From Streptomyces sp. ATexAB-D23 (GTDB taxonomy: Bacteria; Actinomycetota; Actinomycetes; Streptomycetales; Streptomycetaceae), in NCBI RefSeq assembly GCF_000373645.1, contig NZ_KB892009.1, positions 15,780-79,779 of the forward strand: a stretch of DNA of 64,000 bases, read 5' to 3'. Of this stretch, positions 53,103 to 61,311 are shown piece after piece. How positions within the stretch are numbered: the stretch's first letter is position 1; each line of letters begins with the position of its first letter. Made by a program: the position numbers and the translations under genes. Below the pieces are notes generated by a model, which made no database searches, was not told the DNA's origin, and saw only the letters and a list, made by a program, of their open reading frames with translations.

Positions 53103-54440
53103 CTATCCCTTGATCGGTGTGAACAGGTCCATCCAGTACAGGAGGTTGAGGAGGATGCCGCCGACGATCACCGCGGCCGGTGCCGCGGCCATCCGGACGA
53201 TCGGCCGGCCCATCGCCTCGTTCAGCAGGTAGAGCCCGCCGACGACGAGGATGCCCAGGCCGCCGCCCATGGCGTTGGCCGCCATCAGCGAGCCGAAGAG
53301 GATCGCCAGCTGGAGGGTGTCGCTGATCGCGCTGCGCAGGTGCTCCGAGGAGTCCCGGACACTGGGCAGCCGCCCGAGGAGCTTGCCGATGTAGGACAGG
53401 GCCAGCACCTCGGCCGCGAAGACCAGGGCGCCGACGATCGCGGCGAGGAACGGGTTCGGCATCAGATAGCCGATGGGGTACACGAGGGTGAAGCCCGCGA
53501 TGCCGTACGCGCCGGAGGCCAGCGCGGTGGTCGCGATCAGCGGGATGAAGCCGAAGACCCGGTAGAAGTCGACCTGCGCGGCCTCGGAGTACTGCCCCTT
53601 GGCGATCAGGAAGCTGGTCGCCTCGCCGCCGCCGAATATGTGCATCTGGGCGAGCACACAGACTCCGGCGCCCAGCACCATGAACAGCGGAAGATACCTG
53701 CGCAGCCGGGCCGCACTGGCGCTGAAGAGGGAGGCCATCGGGTCGTCGCCCTCAAGGACGGGCTCGCTCACGCCCGCGGCCTTGTCGGCCTTGCGCTGGG
53801 CGAGGTCCTTGGCGACGGCGAGACCGATGAGCATCAGCACGCCGACGGCCATCGCCAGCGCGCCGGCGAACATGTTGGGCCACAGCTTCATGGTCATGAC
53901 GACCAGGGCGAACTCCAGCAGCCCCGCGATGCCGCCCCACTTGCGGCCGAACTGCTTGGTGATGGCCAGCACCGGGAACAGCGTGAAGAGGAAGAGGATC
54001 GGGGTCGACATCTGCTGCATGGCGGTGATGAAGTCGACCGGCAGGTCGTGTGCCACGTTGTTGGCGCCGTTGAGTCCGAAGACGACGACCGCGCCCCAGG
54101 CACCGCCGAGGATCGGGGCGAGCCACTTCTTCGGCGACAGCATGCCGAGGATGTCGGTGGGCAGGAAGAGGAGCCACGGGTTCAGCACGCCGGTGGACAG
54201 GGCCATCGGGGCGCCGAGCCCGAAGATGAACCCGGCCGAGAGGCCGAACGAGACCGCCGTCGTGGCGCTGCGCGTGGTGCGCCCCTGGATGAAGTCCAGG
54301 AGGAACGGGCGTACGCCGTCGTTGAAGACGGCCAGCGCCATGTGCGAGATGTACGCGGTCAGCGCACAGAGGGCTATGACGGTCAGTTGCTGGGCCAGCG
54401 AGAAGTCGAGGCTTGCACCGGCTGCGAGTGTTGTACTCAC
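53103..54440 (-). CDS. YhfT-like integral membrane protein
   Basis: A 445-residue protein with about 12 membrane segments, rich in Gly and Ala (GAWGAVVVFGLNGANNVAHD and GGGLGILVVGGLYLLNEAMG). It matches YhfT, a family without a proven substrate. A cytoplasmic loop near residue 225 carries the charged DLAQRKADKAAGV. Its steady place beside the DUF2620 gene suggests the two form one transport system. It starts at ATG 54440, about 45 bp after the yhfU-like stop. Confidence 0.85.
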   Translation of the reverse strand: MSTTLAAGASLDFSLAQQLTVIALCALTAYISHMALAVFNDGVRPFLLDFIQGRTTRSATTAVSFGLSAGFIFGLGAPMALSTGVLNPWLLFLPTDILGMLSPKKWLAPILGGAWGAVVVFGLNGANNVAHDLPVDFITAMQQMSTPILFLFTLFPVLAITKQFGRKWGGIAGLLEFALVVMTMKLWPNMFAGALAMAVGVLMLIGLAVAKDLAQRKADKAAGVSEPVLEGDDPMASLFSASAARLRRYLPLFMVLGAGVCVLAQMHIFGGGEATSFLIAKGQYSEAAQVDFYRVFGFIPLIATTALASGAYGIAGFTLVYPIGYLMPNPFLAAIVGALVFAAEVLALSYIGKLLGRLPSVRDSSEHLRSAISDTLQLAILFGSLMAANAMGGGLGILVVGGLYLLNEAMGRPIVRMAAAPAAVIVGGILLNLLYWMDLFTPIKG

Positions 54441-54487
54441 GGGGTCACTCCTTCGTGCCCGGGGCGATCAGAGCGGGATGGCTGGGG

Positions 54488-54844
54488 TCAGCCGCGGGCG
54501 GCGATGGCGCGCGCCATGAGGGGGGCGATGGTGTCGATCTGGTCCATCGAGAAGCCGAAGACCTTCTTGCCCTCGTCCAGCAGGGCGGTGATCTGCTCCT
54601 CGGTGGGGACGCTGCGGCCGAAGGTGTGGCAGACGGCGCTGCCCATCAGGCCGACGAGGACGCCGAGCGAGGCGCCGGCGCCCGTGTGACAGGTACCCAG
54701 GTAGTAGTCGGCCTGGGCGACGCGCAGCTTCATCGCGGCGTCCATGTCGCTGGAGGCGGTGACCTCCAGGCCCTCGATGCCGAGCTGCTTGATGGTGTTG
54801 GTGACCTCGGTCTTGCCGACGCCGCCGGCGAGGATCTTCGTCAT
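54488..54844 (-). CDS. YhfU-like DUF2620 protein
   Basis: A 118-residue soluble protein. It begins MTKILAGGVGKTEVTNTIKQ and has a central Gly-rich stretch, ADYYLGTCHTGAGASLGVLVG. This fits DUF2620 (YhfU). The size and start resemble small cytosolic partners of membrane carriers, such as IIB-type proteins, with Cys in LGTCHTG as a candidate reactive residue; that comparison is speculative. It is always seen, to my knowledge, next to YhfT. Confidence 0.85.
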   Translation of the reverse strand: MTKILAGGVGKTEVTNTIKQLGIEGLEVTASSDMDAAMKLRVAQADYYLGTCHTGAGASLGVLVGLMGSAVCHTFGRSVPTEEQITALLDEGKKVFGFSMDQIDTIAPLMARAIAARG

Positions 54845-54893
54845 GTCCTGCTTCTTTCTCGGTGGTTCGGACCGGGCTGCGCCGGACCGTGGT

Positions 54894-55280
54894 TCAGGAG
54901 GAGGGCGCGGCGGGGGTCTGCTGCGCCAGCACCGCGAGGTGCATGCCGAGGAAGTTCACCTCGGACTCCGGGAGGGCGGCCCCGAGTTCCCGCCGGGCGC
55001 GCTCGGCGACGGCGCGGGCGCGGGTGACGGCCTCGGGGTGTCCGGCCAGTTCGGCGGCCACCTGGTCGTCGGTGAGGAACTGCTCGATGGCCTCGCCGTC
55101 CAGGAGCCGGGTGAGCGCCATCATCAGGTGGCTGGTGAGCATGCCCGCGGTCGCCTCGGTCACCGTGCGGCCCTCCGCTTCGAGGGCGGCCAGTTCGGCC
55201 GTGACGAAGTCGGCCACCTCGGGCTTGATCTGTCCGCCTTCGCGGAAGAGCTGAATCCGCAGGGCCAGCTGGTCGTCCAT
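54894..55280 (-). CDS. YhfY-like PRD domain protein
   Basis: A 128-residue all-helical protein resembling a single PTS-regulation domain: LALRIQLFREGG, TSHLMMALTRLLDGE and NFLGMHLAVLAQQ, the latter two holding the His positions that PRDs use for phosphorylation. No DNA-binding domain is attached, as in E. coli YhfY. It is the first gene of the operon, with AGGAGG 6 nt before the ATG, and has a promoter/operator identical in layout to that of the regulator gene upstream. Confidence 0.8.
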   Translation of the reverse strand: MDDQLALRIQLFREGGQIKPEVADFVTAELAALEAEGRTVTEATAGMLTSHLMMALTRLLDGEAIEQFLTDDQVAAELAGHPEAVTRARAVAERARRELGAALPESEVNFLGMHLAVLAQQTPAAPSS

Positions 55281-55299
55281 GGCGGTCCTCCTAAAATCG

Positions 55300-55329
55300 A
55301 CAGTAACCAGGATTTTGTATTTTGACGAG
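55300..55329 (-). promoter_or_regulatory. Promoter/operator of the yhfY-yhfW-like operon
   Basis: On the minus strand TCGTCA, 17 bp, TACTGT. This 30-bp element agrees at 25 positions with the one before the yhfZ-like gene, spacer included. Conservation of the spacer implies an operator overlapping the promoter. Transcription should start about 13 nt before the ATG. Confidence 0.75.
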
Positions 55330-55331
55330 GT

Positions 55332-55359
55332 CGAAGGTCCCGTCGCGGCAGGACCTTCG
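55332..55359 (-). terminator. Terminator of the yhfZ-like gene
   Basis: A 9-bp perfect stem (CGAAGGTCC with GGACCTTCG) and 10-nt loop between the yhfZ-like stop and the operon promoter, so the regulator gene is probably monocistronic. Confidence 0.6.
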
Positions 55360-55388
55360 TCCTGTTCCGGCTCCCCGCCGGCCGGGGG

Positions 55389-56327
55389 TCAGTACGAGGG
55401 CAGGCGGGTGCCCTCAAGCACCTCGCGCTGGAGCGAGGTGATCAGTGAGAGATCCAGGGAGTCCCGGACGGCGGCCAGGGCCTTGGCCCCCTCGGTCCGG
55501 CCGATGACGGCCGCGCTCGAGTTGCGCAGCGACAGCTCGCGGGTGACCTCGTCCCCCAGCGGGAGCACGTCGACGCCGACCCCGAGCCGGTCCTGCACCT
55601 CGTCCAGGTTCCAGACGGTGGCGTCCACCTCTTTGCGGGCGAAGAGATCGGGCAGCTGCATGTACGAGGCCTCCAGCCGCTGGACGTCCGGGCGCCCGGC
55701 GAAGACGAGGTCGACCAGCATGCGCAGATCCTCCGACGCGTGGTCGACCGCGACCCGAAGGCCCGGGGTGTCCAGGTCCACGCCGTGGCGCAGGAGCATG
55801 CCGTGCGCGCCGACGTAGGTGGCCGGCCCCAGGTCCGCCACCAGCTCCACCGGATGCTCGGCGATCAGCTCGTCGGCGGCGAAACGGGACAGGACGACGA
55901 GGTCGACCTTGCCTTCGAGCAGTGCGGCGGTACGGGCCCCGGCGCCTCGCATGAACGTGATCGCGAAGGGCGCGCCCGCCTCCTCGAAGGCGCCGCGCAG
56001 TCCGGTCGCCAGGCCCTCGTAACGGCGGGAGTACGGCAGGGGCATCGCGGCCAGCAGTGTCCCGAGCCCGGAGAGCCGCCAGAGTATGGAGCGGTCCGAG
56101 TGGGCGAGGAAGGTGCCGAGGTGGCCCCGGGCGGTCGTCCTGATGGCGCCGGACTCCTCCAGCAGTTGCAGGGCCGCCTGGACCGTGCCGTTTCCGCAGC
56201 CCAGCTCCTGCGCGTAGTCCCGCACCCGGGGCAGCCGCGTGTCCGGCTCATGGTTGAGCAGCAGGACCGCGAGCTGGCGGGCGGCCAGTCCGTTGCGCGT
56301 GAGGAAACGGTCATCGAAGACGTTCAC
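55389..56327 (-). CDS. YhfZ-like GntR-type regulator with substrate-binding domain
   Basis: A 312-residue regulator. Residues about 10-75 are a GntR-like winged helix (LAARQLAVLLLNHEPDTRLP, ELGCGNGTVQAALQLLEESG). The rest resembles a periplasmic-binding-type effector domain (LEGKVDLVVLSRFAADELI, LRVAVDHASEDLRMLVDLVF), as in YhfZ. No ribosome site precedes the GTG at 56327, but a TACTGT hexamer ends 7 bases before it, so the mRNA is probably leaderless. An upstream GTG at 56381 would start within the -35 region and is rejected. It is the likely regulator of the whole cluster and of itself. Confidence 0.85.
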   Translation of the reverse strand: MNVFDDRFLTRNGLAARQLAVLLLNHEPDTRLPRVRDYAQELGCGNGTVQAALQLLEESGAIRTTARGHLGTFLAHSDRSILWRLSGLGTLLAAMPLPYSRRYEGLATGLRGAFEEAGAPFAITFMRGAGARTAALLEGKVDLVVLSRFAADELIAEHPVELVADLGPATYVGAHGMLLRHGVDLDTPGLRVAVDHASEDLRMLVDLVFAGRPDVQRLEASYMQLPDLFARKEVDATVWNLDEVQDRLGVGVDVLPLGDEVTRELSLRNSSAAVIGRTEGAKALAAVRDSLDLSLITSLQREVLEGTRLPSY

Positions 56328-56334
56328 AAAGGGA

Positions 56335-56364
56335 ACAGTAAACAGGATTCTGGATATTGACAAG
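56335..56364 (-). promoter_or_regulatory. Promoter/operator of the yhfZ-like gene
   Basis: On the minus strand TTGTCA, 17 bp, TACTGT, with the same spacer core AATCCTG as the element before the yhfY-like gene. The start codon lies 7 bases from the -10 hexamer. Confidence 0.75.
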
Positions 56365-56401
56365 CGTCCTCGCCGGAGCACGGCGGGTCACGGACGACGG
56401 G

Positions 56402-56448
56402 ACGGGCCGGCCGCCTCGGCGACGGGTGTCGCGAGGCGGCCGGCCCGT
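56402..56448 (-). terminator. Terminator of the methyltransferase gene
   Basis: A perfect 17-bp stem (ACGGGCCGGCCGCCTCG with CGAGGCGGCCGGCCCGT) and 13-nt loop. It isolates the yhf-like cluster from the gene upstream. Confidence 0.85.
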
Positions 56449-56459
56449 ATCCGCTTTCG

Positions 56460-57305
56460 CTAAGAGGTACAGACGAGATAGCGGAACACGTTGGACATCC
56501 ACACCGTGCCGTCCGCGCGCTGGTGCGGACGCAGGGACTCCGCCACTTCCTTCTCCACCTGCCACCGGTCCGTCGCCCGGACCGCGGCGTCGAAGAGCCG
56601 CGTCGACAGCAGACCGCGTACCGCGCTGTCCATGTCGGCGTAGCCGAACGGGCAGGCCACCCGGCCCGAACCGTCCGGCCGCAGCCCGGACCGGAAGGCC
56701 ACGTCCTCCAGATCGTCCCGGCGCGGGCCGCGCCAGCCGCCGCCCGGTGTGCGCCCGTCCCCGGCGAGCCGGCTCGCCACCCGCAGCACCGCCTCGGTCG
56801 CGCACCGCTCGGGCGGGCCCCAGCCGGTCAGGACGACCGTGCGGCCCCGGCCCGCCGACGGCACCGCGGTCCCCAGGCTCCGTACCAGCTCGTCCCCGTC
56901 GCCCGCCGCGCAGCCGATCGGGGTGAACGCGGTGATCAGGTTGTGCGGTCCGGCCGCCGCCGCCTCGGTGACCGTGTCCACGAGGCGGGCCCCGGTGGCG
57001 GGGGAGCCCCGGTCCTCGGGAGCGGGCAGGAGGCGGGCCCGCGCCAGGGCGAGGCGCTCGGGGTCGGTGTCCACGCCGGTGACCCGCGCGCCGCGGCCCT
57101 CGGCCATCAGCAGCGCGAGCCCGGAACCGCAGCCGAGCGCGAGCATCCGCGTGGCGGGCCCCACTTCCAGCCGCGCGTACACCGCCTCGTAGAGCGGTGC
57201 CAGCATCCGTTCCTGGATCTCGGCCCAGTCACGGGCCCGGGAGCCGTCGTCCGCGGGGGCGGAGGACTCGGTGTGCCGGTGGTGCCGGACGAGCGTAGGT
57301 GTCAT
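56460..57305 (-). CDS. SAM-dependent methyltransferase
   Basis: A 281-residue class I methyltransferase. MLALGCGSGLALLMAEGRGA (about residues 50-70) is the SAM loop and VTGVDTDPERLALA the acidic strand. The chain TPIGCAAGDGDELVR and later segments do not name a substrate. ATG at 57305 is preferred; the open frame before it is Arg-rich and unlikely to be translated. Hairpin terminator downstream. No pathway genes flank it, so its target is unknown. Confidence 0.75.
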   Translation of the reverse strand: MTPTLVRHHRHTESSAPADDGSRARDWAEIQERMLAPLYEAVYARLEVGPATRMLALGCGSGLALLMAEGRGARVTGVDTDPERLALARARLLPAPEDRGSPATGARLVDTVTEAAAAGPHNLITAFTPIGCAAGDGDELVRSLGTAVPSAGRGRTVVLTGWGPPERCATEAVLRVASRLAGDGRTPGGGWRGPRRDDLEDVAFRSGLRPDGSGRVACPFGYADMDSAVRGLLSTRLFDAAVRATDRWQVEKEVAESLRPHQRADGTVWMSNVFRYLVCTS

Positions 57306-57820
57306 GGAACGCGCCCCAATCATCCGCCGAGAGGTTGCCGGTTCTGCCGATCGGTCGTGCCCGGGTGGACGGCCGGCCCGTCCCCGTACGCGCGCTCCCC
57401 CGTATGCCGGAGTACCGCGCGCCCGCCGCCGCGTCCAGGGGGCTGCGGGGCGCCGATGCCCGCAGGGCGGCCCCGGTGCGCGTGACGGCACCCGGGCGCC
57501 CGGACGGCATGGCCGACCAGGGGTCCGCCACGTGCGCTGCCGTCGCTGCCGTCCCAGTCTCACCCGGTACGCCCGGACGGGCACGTCGAGCACGTCAGGG
57601 GGCTGCGGATAGCCTCTTCCACCTGCGTTTCCGTGCCTGCCGGAGCCCGGCGCCTGACCACTCGCGGACGGTGGGGGCGCGCACGGCGTCTACGCGCTCG
57701 GGCGTACACGGCGCTACGTACCGGCTTGGTGCGAGCTGTGAGACTTCTCCGCAGATCAGCGCACCCGCCCTCGTCAGGACGCATGAACGGCAACTGACTG
57801 GTACGTGCAAAATATTTGGG
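57306..57820. other. 515-bp intergenic region without a supported gene
   Basis: It separates the divergent methyltransferase and SprT-like genes. Open frames here are Arg- and Pro-rich and lack ribosome sites. AT-richer bases just before 57821 (CAAAATATTTGG) could hold a -10 element for the SprT-like gene. Nothing else stands out. Confidence 0.4.
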
Positions 57821-58462
57821 ATGGCCCGGAATCGGAACACCGAGGGCCCCGCGCTCGTTGGTCACGACGTGAGCACGACACCACCTGTACTTGCCGCAGA
57901 GCTGGCGCAGGCGTGGGCCGACATTCAGCGGTACCACCCCGAGCTGCCCGATCTCGCCGCACCCGAGTCCCTGATCGGAGAGTCCTCGTCCGCCTGTGGC
58001 GCCGAGCTCTCCTTCGAGCGACTGCTCCACGAGGCAGTCCACGGCATCGCCGCCGCCAGAGGTGTCCGCGACACCTCACGCGCCGGCCGATACCACAACC
58101 GACGATTCCTGGCGATCGCCGAGGAGCTGGGCCTCGACCATGCCGAGGAGCCCCATCCCAGCAGCGGCTTCTCGCTGGTCACGCTCAACCCCGAGGCCAA
58201 GCGCCGCTACCGGCCCACGACGGAACGGCTCCAGCGCGCCCTGAAGGCGCACACCGTGGCCACCGCCGCCGACACCAAGCGCTCCTTCCGCGGCCCCGCC
58301 GCCCGGCACGGCTCCTCCGGAGGGGGCGTGCGGGTCAAGGCCGTCTGCGACTGCGGGCGCAATGTGCGCGTGGTCCCCTCGGTCCTCGCGCAGGCCCCGA
58401 TCGTCTGCGGCGGCTGCGGGAAGCCGTTCCGGATTCCGGAAGCGGCGGTCGCGGTGGGGTGA
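57821..58462 (+). CDS. SprT-like zinc metalloprotein
   Basis: A 213-residue protein. FERLLHEAVHGIAAARGV contains an HExxH-type motif (HEAVH), with GRYHNRRFLAIAEELGLD supplying the possible third ligand. The C-terminus has a Cys pair finger, CDCGRNVRV and CGGCGKPF, as in SprT-like DNA-protein crosslink proteases. Actinobacterial members are uncharacterised. It starts at ATG 57821, with a further in-frame GTG at 57868 possible. It lies upstream of rpsP in the conserved block. Confidence 0.8.
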   Translation: MARNRNTEGPALVGHDVSTTPPVLAAELAQAWADIQRYHPELPDLAAPESLIGESSSACGAELSFERLLHEAVHGIAAARGVRDTSRAGRYHNRRFLAIAEELGLDHAEEPHPSSGFSLVTLNPEAKRRYRPTTERLQRALKAHTVATAADTKRSFRGPAARHGSSGGGVRVKAVCDCGRNVRVVPSVLAQAPIVCGGCGKPFRIPEAAVAVG

Positions 58463-58619
58463 GCCGATGTGGTGTGGCACAATGGCTAGCTGTACTCGAC
58501 AGTCGCACAGGACCCCTCTCTCCTCCGGCTGACGCGTCCATCGGGCACCCGAGTACCGCAACCCCACGTGGCATCTTCGTTGTGCCCAACCACGTCATAG
58601 ACCAGGAGACACCACTCCC

Positions 58620-59063
58620 GTGGCAGTCAAGATCAAGCTGAAGCGTCTGGGCAAGATCCGTTCGCCTCACTACCGCATCATCGTCGCCGACTCCCGTACC
58701 CGCCGTGACGGCCGGGCCATCGAGGAGATCGGCCTGTACCACCCGGTGCAGAACCCCTCGCGCATCGAGGTCAACTCGGAGCGCGCGCAGTACTGGCTGT
58801 CCGTCGGCGCCCAGCCGACCGAGCCGGTTCTCGCGATCCTGAAGCTCACCGGCGACTGGCAGGCGCACAAGGGCCTCCCGGCCCCCGCGCCGCTGCTGCA
58901 GCCGGAGCCCAAGGCCGACAAGCGCGCCCTGTTCGACGCCCTCACCAAGGACGGCGGCGAGGAGTCGAAGGGCGAGGCCATCACGCCCAAGGCGAAGAAG
59001 GCCGACAAGAAGGCGGACGAGGCTGCTGACGCTGCCGCGCCCGCCGAGTCGACCGAGGCCTGA
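58620..59063 (+). CDS. rpsP: 30S ribosomal protein S16
   Basis: A 147-residue S16. [20 protein letters not shown] starts the conserved domain (residues 1-90). An Ala- and Lys-rich tail of about 55 residues is extra and common in actinobacteria. The GTG start has AGGAGA upstream. It opens the rpsP-khpA-rimM-trmD-rplS operon, in which the KH protein starts 2 nt later. Confidence 0.96.
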   Translation: MAVKIKLKRLGKIRSPHYRIIVADSRTRRDGRAIEEIGLYHPVQNPSRIEVNSERAQYWLSVGAQPTEPVLAILKLTGDWQAHKGLPAPAPLLQPEPKADKRALFDALTKDGGEESKGEAITPKAKKADKKADEAADAAAPAESTEA

Positions 59064-59065
59064 GC

Positions 59066-59305
59066 ATGCTCGAGGAGGCTCTCGAGCACCTCGTGAAAGG
59101 CATTGTCGACAACCCAGACGATGTGCAGGTCGCCTCGCGCAACCTGCGCCGTGGCCGCGTGCTGGAGGTCCGGGTCCACCCCGATGACCTCGGCAAGGTG
59201 ATCGGCCGCAACGGCCGCACCGCGCGCGCGCTGCGTACCGTCGTGGGCGCCATCGGCGGCCGTGGCATCCGCGTCGACCTCGTCGATGTGGACCAGGTTC
59301 GCTGA
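59066..59305 (+). CDS. KH-domain RNA-binding protein (KhpA-like)
   Basis: A 79-residue single KH domain. [19 protein letters not shown] holds the GxxG RNA-binding loop. Homologues (KhpA) pair with KhpB and bind many RNAs in Gram-positive bacteria. It starts 2 nt after the rpsP stop, so translation is coupled. Confidence 0.93.
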   Translation: MLEEALEHLVKGIVDNPDDVQVASRNLRRGRVLEVRVHPDDLGKVIGRNGRTARALRTVVGAIGGRGIRVDLVDVDQVR

Positions 59306-59384
59306 CAGAGTTGAACACCGGCACGGGCCGGGGAGGGCTGAGCGCCCGCCCCGGCCCGTCGTCGTACGACAGGAGAGACACAAG

Positions 59385-59966
59385 GTGCAGTTGGTAGTCG
59401 CGCGGATCGGTCGCGCCCACGGCATCAAGGGCGAGGTCACCGTCGAGGTGCGCACGGACGAGCCGGAGCTGCGGCTCGCGCCCGGAGCCGTGCTGGCCAC
59501 CGAGCCGGCCACGACGGGACCGCTGACGATCGAGACCGGCCGGGTGCACAGCGGCCGGCTGCTGCTGCGTTTCGAGGGCGTGAAGGACCGTACGGCCGCC
59601 GAGGCGCTGCGCAACACCCTGCTGATCGCCGATGTCGACCCGGCGGAGCTTCCGGAGGATCCCGAGGAGTTCTACGACCATCAGCTGATGGACCTCGACG
59701 TGGTCCTCGCCGACGGCACCGAGATCGGCCGGATCACCGAGATCACGCACCTGCCGTCCCAGGACCTCTTCATCGTGGAGCGCCCGGACGGCAGCGAGGT
59801 GATGATCCCGTTCGTCGAGGAGATCGTCACCGAAATCGACCTGGACGAGCAGCGCGCGGTGATCGCCCCGCCGCCCGGACTGATCGACGAGAGCGAGGCG
59901 GTCGTGGCCTCCGCGCGCGAGGAGGAAGGCGCAACGGCCGCCGGGACGGGCGAGGACGACGCCTGA
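59385..59966 (+). CDS. rimM: Ribosome maturation factor RimM
   Basis: A 193-residue 30S assembly factor that binds S19. [19 protein letters not shown] starts its N-terminal domain and a PRC-barrel domain follows ([30 protein letters not shown]). An acidic tail extends the end. The GTG at 59385 has AGGAGAGA 6-7 nt upstream. Its stop overlaps the trmD ATG by one base (TGATG). Confidence 0.95.
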   Translation: MQLVVARIGRAHGIKGEVTVEVRTDEPELRLAPGAVLATEPATTGPLTIETGRVHSGRLLLRFEGVKDRTAAEALRNTLLIADVDPAELPEDPEEFYDHQLMDLDVVLADGTEIGRITEITHLPSQDLFIVERPDGSEVMIPFVEEIVTEIDLDEQRAVIAPPPGLIDESEAVVASAREEEGATAAGTGEDDA

Positions 59967-60787
59967 TGCGCCTCGACATCGTCACGATCTTCCCCGAATA
60001 CCTGGAACCGCTGAACGTCTCCCTGGTCGGCAAGGCCCGCACGAGCGGCCGCCTCGACGTCCGGGTGCACGACCTGCGCGAGTGGACGTACGACCGCCAC
60101 AACACCGTGGACGACACCCCGTACGGCGGCGGTCCCGGCATGGTGATGAAGACCGAGCCGTGGGGCGACGCCCTGGACGAGGCGCTCGCGGACGGCTACG
60201 AGGCGGGGGCGCACGCGCCGGTCCTCGTGGTGCCCACACCGAGCGGCCGGCCGTTCACCCAGGAACTCGCCGTCGAACTCGCCGAGCGGCCCTGGCTGAT
60301 CTTCACCCCGGCCCGCTACGAGGGAATCGACCGGCGGGTGACCGAGGAGTACGCCGGCCGGATGCCGGTGATCGAGGTGTCCATCGGCGATTACGTGCTG
60401 GCGGGCGGGGAAGCGGCCGTTCTGGTGATCACCGAGGCGGTGGCCCGGCTGCTGCCCGGCGTCCTCGGCAACGCCGCGTCCCACCAGGACGACTCCTTCG
60501 CGCCCGGCGCGATGGCGAACCTCCTGGAGGGGCCCGTCTACACGAAGCCGCCCCAGTGGCGCGGGCGGGGCATCCCCGAGGTGCTGCTCAGCGGCCACCA
60601 CGGACGGATCGCGCGCTGGCGGCGGGACGAGGCGCTGCGCCGTACGGCCGCCAACCGGCCCGATCTGATCGAGCGGTGCGAGGCGTCCGGCTTCGACAAG
60701 AAGGACCGGGAGATGCTCTCCATCCTCGGCTGGTCGCCGGAGCCCGGCGGCCGATTTTGGCGCAGGCCCGAGGCCGTGGAAGAATAG
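59966..60787 (+). CDS. trmD: tRNA (guanine37-N1)-methyltransferase TrmD
   Basis: A 273-residue SPOUT methyltransferase that makes m1G37 to prevent frameshifting. DTPYGGGPGMVMKTEP (about residues 50-65), PARYEGIDRRV, and VSIGDYVLAGGEAAVLVI show the trefoil knot SAM site. Length is slightly above the usual 240-260. It overlaps rimM by one base. Confidence 0.96.
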   Translation: MRLDIVTIFPEYLEPLNVSLVGKARTSGRLDVRVHDLREWTYDRHNTVDDTPYGGGPGMVMKTEPWGDALDEALADGYEAGAHAPVLVVPTPSGRPFTQELAVELAERPWLIFTPARYEGIDRRVTEEYAGRMPVIEVSIGDYVLAGGEAAVLVITEAVARLLPGVLGNAASHQDDSFAPGAMANLLEGPVYTKPPQWRGRGIPEVLLSGHHGRIARWRRDEALRRTAANRPDLIERCEASGFDKKDREMLSILGWSPEPGGRFWRRPEAVEE

Positions 60788-60915
60788 GCCGCTGCTGTAC
60801 GTCCGCGTGCGCCCCTGCCACAGGGGGAAAGACGCCCGTCCGACGCGATCAGCCCTTCGCATTCATCACTCTCTCCCGTCGATGACCTGTGGCATCGGCG
60901 AAGAAAGCAGACAAC

Positions 60916-61266
60916 ATGGCTTCCCTGCTCGACGACGTCAATGCCGCGTCGCTGCGTACCGACGTCCCGGCGTTCCGTCCCGGTGACACCGTCAACGTTC
61001 ACGTCCGCGTGATCGAGGGCAACCGCTCCCGAGTCCAGCAGTTCAAGGGCATCGTCATCCGCCGCCAGGGCGCGGGCGTCAGCGAGACCTTCACGGTCCG
61101 CAAGGTCTCCTTCAGCGTCGGCGTCGAGCGCACCTTCCCGGTGCACAGCCCGATCTTCGAGAAGATCGAGGTCGTGACCCGCGGTGACGTCCGTCGCGCC
61201 AAGCTGTACTTCCTCCGTGAGCTGCGCGGCAAGGCCGCGAAGATCAAGGAGAAGCGCGACCGCTGA
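60916..61266 (+). CDS. rplS: 50S ribosomal protein L19
   Basis: A 116-residue L19, [40 protein letters not shown] and [10 protein letters not shown] at the end are typical. The ATG at 60916 gives the standard length; a GTG 9 codons upstream exists in frame. It lies about 130 bp after trmD and just before the signal peptidase cluster, the usual actinobacterial order. Confidence 0.95.
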   Translation: MASLLDDVNAASLRTDVPAFRPGDTVNVHVRVIEGNRSRVQQFKGIVIRRQGAGVSETFTVRKVSFSVGVERTFPVHSPIFEKIEVVTRGDVRRAKLYFLRELRGKAAKIKEKRDR

Positions 61267-61311
61267 GCTGACTCCTTGGTCCACAGGACGGCCGGATAAG
61301 CTCTGGCCCCG

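Noticed and set aside
57271..57612. Possible small gene between the methyltransferase and SprT-like genes
   Set aside because: The translation is Arg/Pro-rich low complexity, overlaps the methyltransferase start and lacks a ribosome site.
58474..58492. Sigma-54-like TGGCAC sequence before rpsP
   Set aside because: The partner element does not fit and Streptomyces is not known to carry sigma-54.
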